Assembly (NCBI GenBank): GCA_034401795.1
Contig: CM067373.1
Coordinates: forward strand, 43,415,142 to 43,479,141
DNA: 64,000 nt
Direction: 5' to 3'
DNA from: Chaetoderma sp. LZ-2023a
Taxonomy: Eukaryota; Mollusca; Caudofoveata; Chaetodermatida; Chaetodermatidae
Numbering within the stretch: the stretch's first letter is position 1; each line of letters opens with the position of its first letter. A program made the translations under genes and the position numbers. Below, in pieces: positions 52,737-63,059 of this stretch. Below the pieces are notes generated by a model. That model ran no database searches. It had not been told where the DNA came from and saw nothing but the letters and a program-made list of their open reading frames with translations.

Positions 52737-54384
52737 TTCACAGCTCAGAACATTGGACAGATCACAACGTTGTTATCACTAATCTGCTGAGTATTTTGAA
52801 ATTAATTTGTGCATGCATACTTGCCTAAAACAGCAATGACTTACAGGCAAAATATTTTTTCTATTTACTTATGAAAATATCTAAATGGATGAAGGAATAT
52901 ATGGAAGATATTGTGATATCTTTTATATTTGAATGGTCATTTGACGGATTAGCATCGGTGTCTTTGTATTGCCGTTTGAATAACGGTATCAATACCCGCT
53001 ATAATCTGTTTTTTATTTAGCAATAGCAGCTGATTGACTGATGGATTAGTGTTTATAATATTTAACTACTCGATCATTAGGTGTTCCCAATTTCTCAACT
53101 AAAAAGCTCAGCGATGTTCAACGATATCGTTGATCTACAGGTAGGCATACGTTAAAATATTGATTTTTTCCAAACAGTGTATAGCTCAAAGCTCCACGAT
53201 ACAAGCGTCCTTATTGGATACACGCTAATGCGTTATCTATGCTTCAACCAATCAGCAATCACGTTACATAGTTACTCCCTATGAATTAGACATATCCGGT
53301 TATTGGCTGATATATTTTTACTAATTACTCAGTTTAATCTGATTTATACAGATTATTTTTGATAAATTATTGTTTTGTCTGATCTTAACCTATGTATTCC
53401 ACTATATTTAGTCATTCCAGTTACATTATAAAAAATACGCGCACATTATATCGAAGTAAGTCAAGTAGTCCTTGAGCAAACTCGCCCCAGATACTCGTAA
53501 TTTTTCAATTCGTCCAAAGTCAAGTTAGGGTTTAATAGAAAAACGAATGCAGTGGTCTTTGCTAATTACTAATGTAGTGGTCCTTGGAAATGTAGGTTGG
53601 TTGGTTTATCAGACAACAAACAAGTACAGTGCTTTAAGTTATTGTTTATTGACACGCAGTTCAAATGTTATTAGTTAAATATACAAGGGCCATTTCAATA
53701 GATCAATTTTAGCCACCATTGTAGATCACAGAATACATATTTTTGAAAATTTACCACTGGAATGACTGGCACTGTTTTCAACATGTTTAATAAAGTGCTT
53801 TATAATTAGATCAATGTGTTGTGTTTATTTTAAGAAAAAAACATGGGACCCCCATATTTCAGATGAGGACCGCATGGGACCCCCAGATTTTACAGTGGGA
53901 CCCCCAAATCTGAGAGTGTGTGGTCCTTGGGACCCCAAAAATCAGATGTTGTGGGCAACACTGCATATAGTGCAGCTCATAAATAAGTTTAAATGTTTCC
54001 AAAGCAAAAACAGAAACATATTAGTTAGTGCAATTCTTAACACGATGTAAGAAATTGTTCTGTCGAATATTTTGAACATAACTTGATTAGAAGATGTCTT
54101 CCAATCTAATGATGTTCAAAATATACAACAGTACATATCTGTTTTATTTTGTTTTGGAGACTTGTATGTTAAGGTATTTCTGAGCTGTAGTGTATACAGA
54201 GTCCACCTATTCCCATTTAATATCAAAATTATCCTATAGGTTGAGTAACCATGATTCTGACCAATCGTTGAGATTTTGTTTACCATGCTACCACTTTCTG
54301 AATACTGAATTACAATTCCTCATGCACAAAAATTGGTTATTGATGTGCAGGCGATACTCAAAGCTTCCTAATCACATCATGACA
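52737..54384. other. MUS81 intron 6, between DIRS copies 2 and 3
   Basis: No firm exon. A 60-bp open stretch bounded by CATTAG|GTG and CTACAG|GTAGGC (53091-53150) was considered and not accepted. FB1 half-repeat at 53700-53775 (TTTTTGAAAATTTACCACTGGAATGACTGGC). G/C-run repeats (TGGGACCCCC) at 53845-53940. MITE-A-type hairpin at 54060-54132 (TCGAATATTTTGAACATAACTTGATTAGAAGA and complement). Confidence 0.45.
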
Positions 54385-55086
54385 ATGCAGGGCTTGATTT
54401 TAACACTAACCCGTTAACCCAAGGATAGTAGAATTTCATACGGGTTAGTAAAACTACACCTGTGCTAACCCGTCTGGGTTAGTAATTCTCTCAAATGAGG
54501 AAATACGAAATAGCACTTATAATGTCATTTTCAGTACCCACCAAAAATTTACAAAAGAGCGGATTTTCTGCCAGCTTCAATGCTTTATTGAATATTTTGA
54601 AATTAATTTGTCCGGAAAGTTTTCGGCTTTCGTGACAAATTAATTTCAAAATATTCAACAGCTTCTCTGTATGGTTGCCTTGGAAATGAGTTTTATAGGG
54701 ATTCATCGGTGAATGGCTTAAAGAAGTGATCAGCTTTAAGCTTACAATCATTTGGTTAGTGAAATTTGCTGCGGGATAGTAAAATCAATGATGCGTGCCC
54801 CTTTTCACATCAAGAGTATACTTACCTCCCTAATACTTTTGATATTGCTAAATATCGGCTTTCACTCAATAAAACACTCAGATTAAAAACAGTTAGGTGC
54901 CCCTACTGGGCAGGGAGTCAGAGGTAGTCCGGCGGATGCTCGCCCCACCACCGCGCATGCGCCGACTACTACTTCCTCTTTGCTCATTTATTGGCAAAGG
55001 GTTACATGCGGTTTTGTGTTACCTATACTTTTCTGCGCGTTACCTTGTTTTTTACTCAAATTTGACGATTCTTGTACGTTGGAAGC

Positions 55087-57952
55087 ATGTCGGAAAGGGA
55101 GGATTCGCCTTTGGAAGGAGCGGGATCTCTTTATCAGGTGATTTCTTTGATATGCTAGCGTGTTTTGTCCCGGTTTAATGTATTTCCGGGACTCGCGCTT
55201 ACCGTGATTAGCGCCTGTTTATGTTGGTTTTTTACAACATGGTGCTTCATAAGTCTCATTTCTCTTTGTGTTTTTGTCCACAGGTATCACATAGAAGCTT
55301 TGATGGACTTCTCGGCACAAGAGGATATGTTTTCTCTCCACCACGGTTCCATTTCCTACTAATACTGTTAGGTTATCTAACCAAAAATCTATGTTCAGTG
55401 AGTTGGAGGCCTGTTATAAAGGTCTTCTCACTTTGCCCTCTTGATCCAATTCCTTCCCCTTAGGTGGAGAGAATGTAGAGGCGTACTATGGTGGAGTTCT
55501 CCGGTTCATCACGTTGGATGGTTTGTCTGTACAAGTGTCAGGTATCTAATTATTGATAAACAAAAGGGGAGATAATTTCCTTTTTTGCCAATGCTAGAAT
55601 TGGAAGGAGTTATCTCTGTATATCTGATTGTTGTGTACTCGAAATGCCAATTCAACGGGAATGTTCCGGTTTTCTTATACAATTCGTTCTTGCACTTGGT
55701 GCTTGTTGCGGATCGATTATTTTGGTCACGGGAGTGATGACGTCATAATCGGCCTTGGCCTTTATTAACAATTAACGTTTTGTCCAAGGCTGGTTCTTCT
55801 TGATTTGCGATCTTGAGGATCCTGTCCCTCTCTTTTTAGTTGGTTTTGAGTTCGCTAACCTTAACTATCTTGCTCATTGTCCCTGTCCTTTGTCCTGTTT
55901 CAGAGACCTGGTTGCCCGTCCTGCGGGAGGTTTCTGAAAAACCGCTTCGTTCCGCACTTGTGCTTCAGCTGCAGTCCCTGTGGACCGTTGCTGAAGTGCG
56001 ACGTATGTAAGCAGTGGGGGGGAGATCTAATGTCTGATTTTCTCTCATTGCAGGCAAGGGAGAAGGTGATGGAGGAAGAGAGGAAGAAGAAGGAGAAGGG
56101 TTGTAAGAAGGGTAAGAAGAAGGCCTCATCCGCGGTGGATATGGAGGCCTTCAGGTCCGAAATGTTGCAAGAGATGCAGAGGACAATAAAGGATCTGGTC
56201 CCAGAGTTGCTTCGCGGCATGCTCCCTGGGCCAGCTCCTTTGTTGTCCTCGGCATATGCTTACGAGCAGGTGATCCCCGCCTCTGAATCCGGTCTCTTTA
56301 GGTCCGGTCCGTTTGTGGATTCAGAGGTGGCCCCTTTGTTGGGGGCAGTCCAAGGCCCTGGCAGCAGGCATGGCGCCGCGCCGAGGGGCCGTGGACAACA
56401 GTTGTTGCTGGGACCCGCGGTCTGCTCATCAGACCCCGGGTATCCGCGCGCCGAAGGTGTCAAAGCCTCCTATGGCACCTTTCCTGGCCAGTCCGGGTTA
56501 GCTCTCTTTGCTGACCCGGAGTCTAATCTTTCTGGCCAGGAGGAAGAGGATCTCCTGCTAAGGTCGCCTTCTGAGGACGTGGCCATGGAATACGACGTCT
56601 GTGCACCCCTCGCGGGGAATGCAGGCGACGTGTTCCATGGTTCTACTCACGCAGGAGTAGATTTCACGGTCCAGAAGGTGTCCCCGGGCGGTGCTGTTGA
56701 CCACGGATACCGCATACCTCGGCTTGCCGATGGTGTTGCTGGTGCTGGTCAGACCCGTGGTAGAGCGGTGTTTACCCCACGCTCTGCCACGGCGCCTGCT
56801 CCTGGTCAAGCCGCGGAGTTTAGCATGCCTGCTCTCTCGGGCCCGCATGCTTTTCCAGGCTTGCCAGGGGTATCAGCTTATCCGCCGTCGACGTCAACTG
56901 CGAGTGCTCTGGAGGAAGACGAAGGCCCTCGTCTAGTAGAGCGCTCGCAGTTAGCCACGGAGGAGGATTGGTCGGACGCTTGCCAGTGGCTGGTAAGTGT
57001 TCGGCCCGATCTACCCGTGGAGCTGCCGGCTAGCCAGCGTGACCATAGGCCGTGGTTAGCTGGTAGGCCGGCGGCTACCGCTATGCCATCTCTGCCGCTG
57101 GCTGAGCATGTCGTGGACATGTTCGAAGCGGCGGAGGCGTCCATTAAGGTTAATGGACGTCTCGCGAAGGCCCCTCGCGAGGTGGCGAAGCGTTGCCGCA
57201 TCGTGCCCCTGGATTACCAGCGGTACGGTGTGGTGCCGAAGCCAAGCGTTGATGATCGCGCGGCTTTAGGCGAAGATGCGCGGCCGGGCTCCCGTTCTGA
57301 CACGGGAGTCTTGTGCTCGAACGCGTTGCGTTCGGCGAATGCCGCGCTGCGTGATGCGGAGGAGAGTGGGAGGGCGTCGATTGCCGCTCTGTCCCACGTC
57401 TCCCAGCTGCTACAGGGGGTGGTAGCGGCCTCCGCATCACGCCAGCCAAGCCCGGTAACAGTCCAGAGAGCCATCCAGGATGGTATCAACCTGGCTTTGG
57501 ACTGTTTGACGCGGGCGGTGACCAGAAGTGTCCGGGCGAGGCGCACGTTTGCGCTTGACAATCTGTGCCCGTCCCAGGACCTGTATAATAGGCTGCTGCG
57601 GACGCCTATGACAGGTCCTGGTCTCTTTGGAGGTGAGGGATGCAGGCACCTCCAGGAGACGGTCACTCTGGTTAACAACCAGAGGGCGCTGCGTGAACAA
57701 TTTGAGGTGCTCCGGCGGGAGCGTGTTCGCGCGGCACCCCCTGCGTATCGTCCTCTGCAGGCTCGAGGTGGTGCTGGCCAGGTCAGAGGCCAGCCACCGT
57801 CGCAACGTAGGCCTAGGCCACGGGCGATTCGGCCAGCAGCGAGGGGGGCGCAGGCTCCCCAGCCGCACCCAGCCAGACAGCCGCCCGCGCACCGTGGTGC
57901 GCGCGGCGCTGGGCGGGGCGCGCGGGGATCTGGTCGCGGTAATCGGGACTGA
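55087..57952 (+). CDS. DIRS copy 3 Gag, probable two-exon gene
   Basis: Predicted join of 55087-55137 (17 codons, MSEREDSPLEGAGSLYQ, donor CAG|GTGATT) and 55904-57952 (acceptor CCTGTTTCAG|), 699 aa. The leader exon keeps its length and phase although only about 5 of 17 residues match copy 1, which supports a real exon. The zinc-binding-like module is present (CPSCGRFLKNRF ... CFSCSPCG ... CDVCKQWGG). The first third diverges strongly from copies 1 and 2. The second half, including KAPREVAKRCRIVPLDYQ and MTGPGLFGGEG, is nearly identical. It ends in an Arg/Gly-rich tail and TGA, with the frame again open beyond. TATAAAGG lies at 55415-55422. Confidence 0.73.
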
Positions 57953-57989
57953 TGGCCTGGTTACCGCGGTGGGAACCACTCCGGTGTTT

Positions 57990-60083
57990 CACGCCGAGAG
58001 AACAGTGCCACTCTGGCCCTCCTTATGTCCACCTCTATCCCTAGGTGGACCGGTGGGCGGCCATTTGGCCGCCCACTTGCCAGAGTGGAAGCGGTTGACT
58101 CAGGACCGTTTAGTCTTGCGATGGCTTTCAGTCGGGTATCGTCCCGACTGGGTGACAGGCCCGCCATCGCGACTGTCTCTCGCGCCGATCTGGACTCCGA
58201 TTCCACGGGATCCGGATCAGAGGTTGTGTATAGAGGAGGAAATAAATTCCCTCATACTAAAAGAAGCCATTCAGCCGGCACAGAGGTGCCCGGGCTTCTA
58301 TTCAACCCTGTTCTTAGTAACAAAAAACACCGGAGGGTGGAGGCCGATTCTCAACCTCAAGCCATTGAACAAGTTCATAGAGACGCCCAGTTTCAAGATG
58401 GAGACTGTGCGCTCGGTGTTGGCGGGGTTAGAGCGAGGAATGTGGACAGCATCAATAGATTTGAAGGATGCTTATTTCCACATTCCCATAGAGAGGAGTT
58501 TCCGTCGATTCCTGAGATTTGCATTTCAGGGCCGGCGGTGGGAATTCAGGGTGTTACCCTTCGGGATTTCCACGGCTCCTCGGGTCTTCACCCGTGTGGT
58601 TCTCGCGATCACTGCATACCTCCGCAGGAGAAGCATAGCAGTCCACACGTACATAGACGACTGGCTGTTGAAAGCACACACCCGGGAATCGTTGTCAGCC
58701 AATCTGGAGATTGTTTTGAAAACTCTCTCGGACTTGGGCTGGATGATCAATTTCCCGAAATCAGAGCTAACTCCATCCCAGAAGTTTGTTTACCTGGGCA
58801 TGTTCTTCGATCTGGAGACGGGGTATGTGTACCCCACTCAGGAGAGGGTTCAAATACTCATCTCGGTAATACAGTCGGTGTGCGACAGTCGTCATGTCCT
58901 GGCACGGGTTTACTTGAGAATGCTGGGCTTGATGGTTTCTTTGGAACCAGTCATTCCGCAGGCCGCCTTGCGCAGGCGCCCGATCCAGTTGTTTCTCATG
59001 ACACAGTGGACCCAGAGTTCAGGTTCGCTGGACTCGAACGTGTCAGTGTTGGCGCCTCTGATTCACCACCTGCAATGGTGGTTGAATACAGAGAATCTCT
59101 TGCCGGGGGTTTTGCTAACCCCTCCCCACCCTCAGGTGACTGTGTATACAGATGCATCGATGGAGGGGTGGGGAGCTTGTCTGGAAGAGTCCACAGTATC
59201 AGGGCTTTGGGATCTGGATCAGTCCAAGGAACATATCAATCTACTAGAGCTAAGAGCAGTAGTCCTGGGCCTGGAACATTTCTTAAAGAATGTTCAGGGC
59301 AAGATTGTTCTGATTCGTTCAGACAACTCGACAGTAGTGACTTACATAAACCGCCAGGGCGGAACGAAGTCGCCCAGTCTCTGTATGATGACATGGAAAC
59401 TGCTTTGTTGGTGCCTGGATCATGGGATCACCTTGAAAGCAGTTCATATTCCGGGGAGGTTAAATCTGCTAGCAGACTCATTGAGCCGAAGGATGAGTGT
59501 TTTACCCACGGAATGGCAACTAAATCAATGTGTGGCGGATCGTCTGTTCGACCATTGGGGGAAACCCAACATAGATTTGTTCGCAATGAAGAAGAATGCG
59601 AAGATGACGACGTACGTCTCTCCGATTCCAGACCCAAGCGCTTTCGCAACAGATGCGTTAGCTATCAGCTGGGAGGGAATGTATGCATACGCATTCCCCC
59701 CAGCAATCCTGATTCCAAAGGTGCTTCAGAAAATCAGGCAGCAGGAGTGCCAAGTGCTTCTGATCGCCCCGGATTGGCCAAGCCGATCGTGGTATACGGA
59801 TCTGCTGGACCTTCTGGTCTGTAATCCGGTTCCGCTGCCTCTGATGGACAACCTTATCTTCCAGGGCAAGGCCCTTCACGACAATCCGTCAATGTTCCGA
59901 TTGACTGCGTGGATGTTGTCAAGGAATCTAGAATTAAGGAGGGCTTTTCTGAGCAAGCGGCCATGTTTATGGCCAAAGCCAGGAGGGGGTCAACCTCCAG
60001 AGCATATAATTATAAAATCAACAGATTTGCAGAATGGTGCTCAAAAAGATGTATTGATCCAATGGAATCATCTATTCAGGTAG
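57990..60083 (+). pseudogene. DIRS copy 3 RT / RNase H / methyltransferase-like ORF lacking the ATG
   Basis: 2094 nt exactly collinear with the RT ORFs of copies 1 and 2, with intact catalytic motifs (ASIDLKDAYF, YIDDWLL, YTDAS, LLELRA, RSDNST, LADSLSR). The aligned start codon ATG is CAC here, and the first in-frame ATG falls only at the FKMETV position, after the GGWRPILNLKPLN motif. The frame is open upstream into gag to at least 57627, so expression by frameshifting from gag would still give a complete domain set. A strict ATG model makes it a null allele. Confidence 0.75.
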
Positions 60084-60922
60084 TGGCTGATTTCCTCTGT
60101 CACCTATATGATGCCTATAGCCTCAAGCCTAACTCTATTGCTGGTTATAAGTCAGCTTTAATGACTGTTATTCCTTGCTTGGCTAATAGGGGGAGTGATG
60201 AAGTAAGTACATTAAATGTATTAATTAAAGGCATGGGCAATCTAAGACCAAGGAATCCTCCACTGATTCCGTCTTGGAGTTTATCACTGGTGCTCCAGGT
60301 ACTAGGTGATAAGCCTTTTGAACCACTTAGTTCCATTTCTATGAAAATGTTAACTCTTAAAACTGTATTTTTAATTGCTGCGGCCTCGGCGAGGCGTAGG
60401 AGTGAAATTCACGCCTTATCAGCCGAGGTTGACCGTTTTGTGGTTACAGGGGAAGGCCTTAAACTTCTACCTAGGATTAATTTCTTGTCTAAAAATCAGT
60501 CATTGAAATATCCAGGTCAGCCTATTTTTTTGCCATCTTTAACTAGATATGATCCTAATTCTAAAGTATGGTGCCCCGTACGGGCGCTGCTCCGGTACAA
60601 ACAGCGTACTTCGGAGTGGCGTACCGACCAGTCAGCGTTATGGTTGTCATATATTGAACCCCATGGTAGGGCGTCTAAGGACACCATTTCTAGGTGGATT
60701 GTGGAATGTATTCAATTTTGTCACAAATCCGCCACCGGGCGACAGGTTGACGTGGCCAAGGCTCACAGTGTCCGCGGTGTCGTGGCATCCACTGCCCTGT
60801 TTAGTGGGGTTCCTGTGGATGATATTATGTCAGTGGCTCAGTGGCACTGTGAGTCAAGTTTTACAGACCATTACCTCCGTGACACCTCTAACCCTCTCGC
60901 CTTGTCGATTTTGAAACAATAA
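59963..60922 (+). CDS. DIRS copy 3 tyrosine recombinase
   Basis: 319 aa from ATG at 59963, the same length as in copies 1 and 2. Catalytic Arg (ASARRRSE), H-x-x-R (KAHSVRG), W/H (AQWH) and Tyr (HYLRD) are present. Its upstream frame is broken by TAA at 59822-59824, 138 nt before this ATG, so here the recombinase cannot come from readthrough of the gag stop. Confidence 0.9.
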   Translation: MFMAKARRGSTSRAYNYKINRFAEWCSKRCIDPMESSIQVVADFLCHLYDAYSLKPNSIAGYKSALMTVIPCLANRGSDEVSTLNVLIKGMGNLRPRNPPLIPSWSLSLVLQVLGDKPFEPLSSISMKMLTLKTVFLIAAASARRRSEIHALSAEVDRFVVTGEGLKLLPRINFLSKNQSLKYPGQPIFLPSLTRYDPNSKVWCPVRALLRYKQRTSEWRTDQSALWLSYIEPHGRASKDTISRWIVECIQFCHKSATGRQVDVAKAHSVRGVVASTALFSGVPVDDIMSVAQWHCESSFTDHYLRDTSNPLALSILKQ

Positions 60923-61448
60923 CCGCTTTATGTTTGTGAAGAGTGCCTCCGCATTGCTTATATACTTCGCCATTCAGCGACGGTGACAACCACTTGTCGG
61001 GACTGTATCATCCTTCTCTACTGGATTCATGATGACAGCTTCCTAGTACAACAAGGTCAGTCTTGTTCATGTGTTGTTCATTGTTTTGTATTGTCACGTT
61101 ACCCAGTGTTATTAATATGGTGATGGTTTATGTGGGTTGTGGTTCTTTAGAGAGAGTATACGAAAATGGAGCCTTTTCGTCTCTGTCCTATAGTACTTAG
61201 CACTAGTACGAAGAGAGCGTGTAGGACATTGAGGTCATTTAATCTTCCTCCCAAGGGAGGGGGGGAGCGCATATGACAAATCGGTCATCTCTCAGGCATC
61301 GGTTGTGTTATCCGATGGTTTATCAAATCCTGACTGTGTTTTCACACAGTTTCAGACGTCATAAGTGCCTTAAACGCTTGAAAGCGTATAGGGAAGAGCT
61401 GGTCTTTTGACCTCGCCTCCCTCCCGCCAGATTCACTTTCGAATTCTG

Positions 61449-61547
61449 GCAATATCAAAAGTATTATGGAGGTAAGTATACTCTTGATGTGAAATAAACG
61501 AAATCTAGGATTTCTTTTTTCACGAGAGAGTTGATACTTACCTCCCT
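61449..61547. repeat. DIRS copy 3 internal complementary region
   Basis: GCAATATCAAAAGTATTATGGAGGTAAGTATACTCTTGATGTGAAA joined to TAAACGAAATCTAGG.... The GATGTG variant matches this copy's own left tip (CACATC) and not the CACTTC of copies 1 and 2. One base (TATTATGG for TATTAGGG) differs from its own tip. Confidence 0.9.
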
Positions 61548-61914
61548 AGATACTGACCCGGCCTCTCCGCCCCACAGAGGCTCGGTCTTCAGGCTCTTGG
61601 TAGTTGCATGTGTTAGCCAATAAATGAGCCAGAGGAAGTAGTAGTCGGCGCATGCGCGGTGGTGGGGCGAGCATCCGCCGGACTACCTCTGACTCCCTGC
61701 CCAGTAGGGGCACCTAACTGTTTTTAATCTGAGTGTTTTATTGAGTGAAAGCCGATATTTAGCAATATCAAAAGTATTAGGGAGGTAAGTATCAACTCTC
61801 TCGTGAAAAAAGAAATCCTAGATTTCGTTTAGTAATCTAGTTGCTTGGATTGGTGGTGCATGCACTTTCCGGTCGGGGTTAGTAGGAAAAATACTTAAAA
61901 TCTACCCCTGCAGC

Positions 61915-62214
61915 GCATGTGAATATTTACAGGGAATGATTTTGCATGGTAATTTATCTGGTAATTTTGAATATTCTATTTGAATCACACAATAATTTGC
62001 GGGTACAGTGAACCCTGTCTTTAAAGGACACCTTAGGGATAATATAAATATGTCCTTTATATATACATGTGTACTTTACGTATGTGGAATGTTAAATATA
62101 TGGGTTCCTCGATTTTGGGACTGCTAAAATTGTCTTTCATATAGAGGCGTCCATTACTCTAGGTTTGATATTTGTCAATGTAGCAGCTAAGTATATAATT
62201 TTGCCCCCAATAAT
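61915..62214. other. MUS81 intron 6, no feature recognised
   Basis: AT-rich, with no ORF or repeat family member identified. Confidence 0.4.
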
Positions 62215-63000
62215 TAATATAGGGGCCATATACCATTTGCTTTGTCCGTACATACGTCCGTCCGTCCATTCAGGCTTTCATTTCCGTTTGATAACTCAAG
62301 TTCTATTGAAGGGATCCATACCAATCTGGTATGGGAGCTTGTCCTTGGTAGTCTGATGAACCATATCGATTTTGGCTTCAACGGTCAAGTTCATGGTGAC
62401 CTAATTAATTATGTAATATTGCGTTTCCAGATGATAACTCGAGTTCTGTTGAAGGGATCGTTACAAATCTTGCATAGGAGCTTGTTCTTGGTGGTTCAAA
62501 GAACCCTATCGATTTTGGCGTCAAAGGTCATGGTCATGGTGACCTAATTAAATATGTAATATTGCGTCTCCGGATGATAACCAGAGTTCTATTGAAGGGA
62601 TCCTTACCAATCTGGCTTAGGAGCTTGTCGTTGGTTTTCCAAAGAATCCTATCGATTTTGGCATCAAACAGTCAAAAGTCATTATCACTGTGACCAAATT
62701 AATTATGTTATATTGCGTTTCCAGATGGTAACTCGAGTTCTATTGATGGGGTGATTACTAATCTGGTGTGAGAGCTTGTCCTTGGTGGTCCAAGGAACCC
62801 TATCGATTTTGGGGTCAAGGTCACGGTGACTTAATTAATGAAGTAATATTACGTTTCCGGACGACAACTCGAGTTCTATTGATGGGATCATTACCAATCT
62901 GGCATGGGAGCTTTTTCCTTGGTGGTCCGACATGTCCGAAGAGCCCTATCAATTTTGGGGTCAACAGTCTAGGACATGGTGACCAATCTTGGGTGCTAGG
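62215..63000. repeat. Degenerate ~143-bp tandem repeat, five units
   Basis: The landmark GATAACTCGAGTTCTATTGAAGGGATC recurs at 62290, 62433, 62576, 62727 and 62863 (spacing 143, 143, 151, 136). Between them are CCAATCTGGCATGGGAGCTTGTCCTTGGTGGTC, CCCTATCGATTTTGGGGTCAA.GGTCA and GGTGACCTAATTAAT.ATGTAATATTGCGTTTCC. It starts with a GTCCGTACATACGTCCGTCCGTCC tract. ORFs across it are repeat-driven. Confidence 0.85.
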
Positions 63001-63059
63001 TTGTGCTTGGCAGATTGGGGGCCATGCTTTAGCAATCTCTGATTTTCATTCTTGTTATA

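Larger units (their letters stand above)
54802..61831 (+). mobile_element. DIRS-type tyrosine-recombinase retrotransposon, copy 3 (divergent subfamily, damaged)
   Basis: About 7030 bp. Left tip TTTTCACATCAAGAG, inverted terminal repeats with their own shared variants (GGCGGATGCTCGCCCC left, GGGGCGAGCATCCGCC right), internal complementary region at 61449-61547, right tip GATTTCGTTT. The leader, the 5' part of gag and the 3' UTR differ clearly from copies 1 and 2, whereas RT and recombinase are very similar. The RT start codon position is CAC and the upstream recombinase frame has a TAA. Confidence 0.93.
54385..61914. mobile_element. Possible TIR element split by DIRS copy 3
   Basis: GCAGGGCTTGATTTTAACACTAACCC at 54389 and, inverted, GCAGGGGTAGATTTTAAGTATTTTTCCTACTAACCCCG ending at about 61913 look like diverged hAT-style ends. 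The outer sequences contain repeated GGGTTAGTA words. DIRS copy 3 sits in the middle. No matching 8-bp flank was found, so this is tentative. A MITE-A-type hairpin is at 54588-54668. Confidence 0.35.

Noticed and set aside
53091..53150. 60-bp open stretch between CATTAG and GTAGGC, considered as MUS81 exon 7
   Set aside because: The translation does not resemble the MUS81 winged-helix continuation expected after exon 6.
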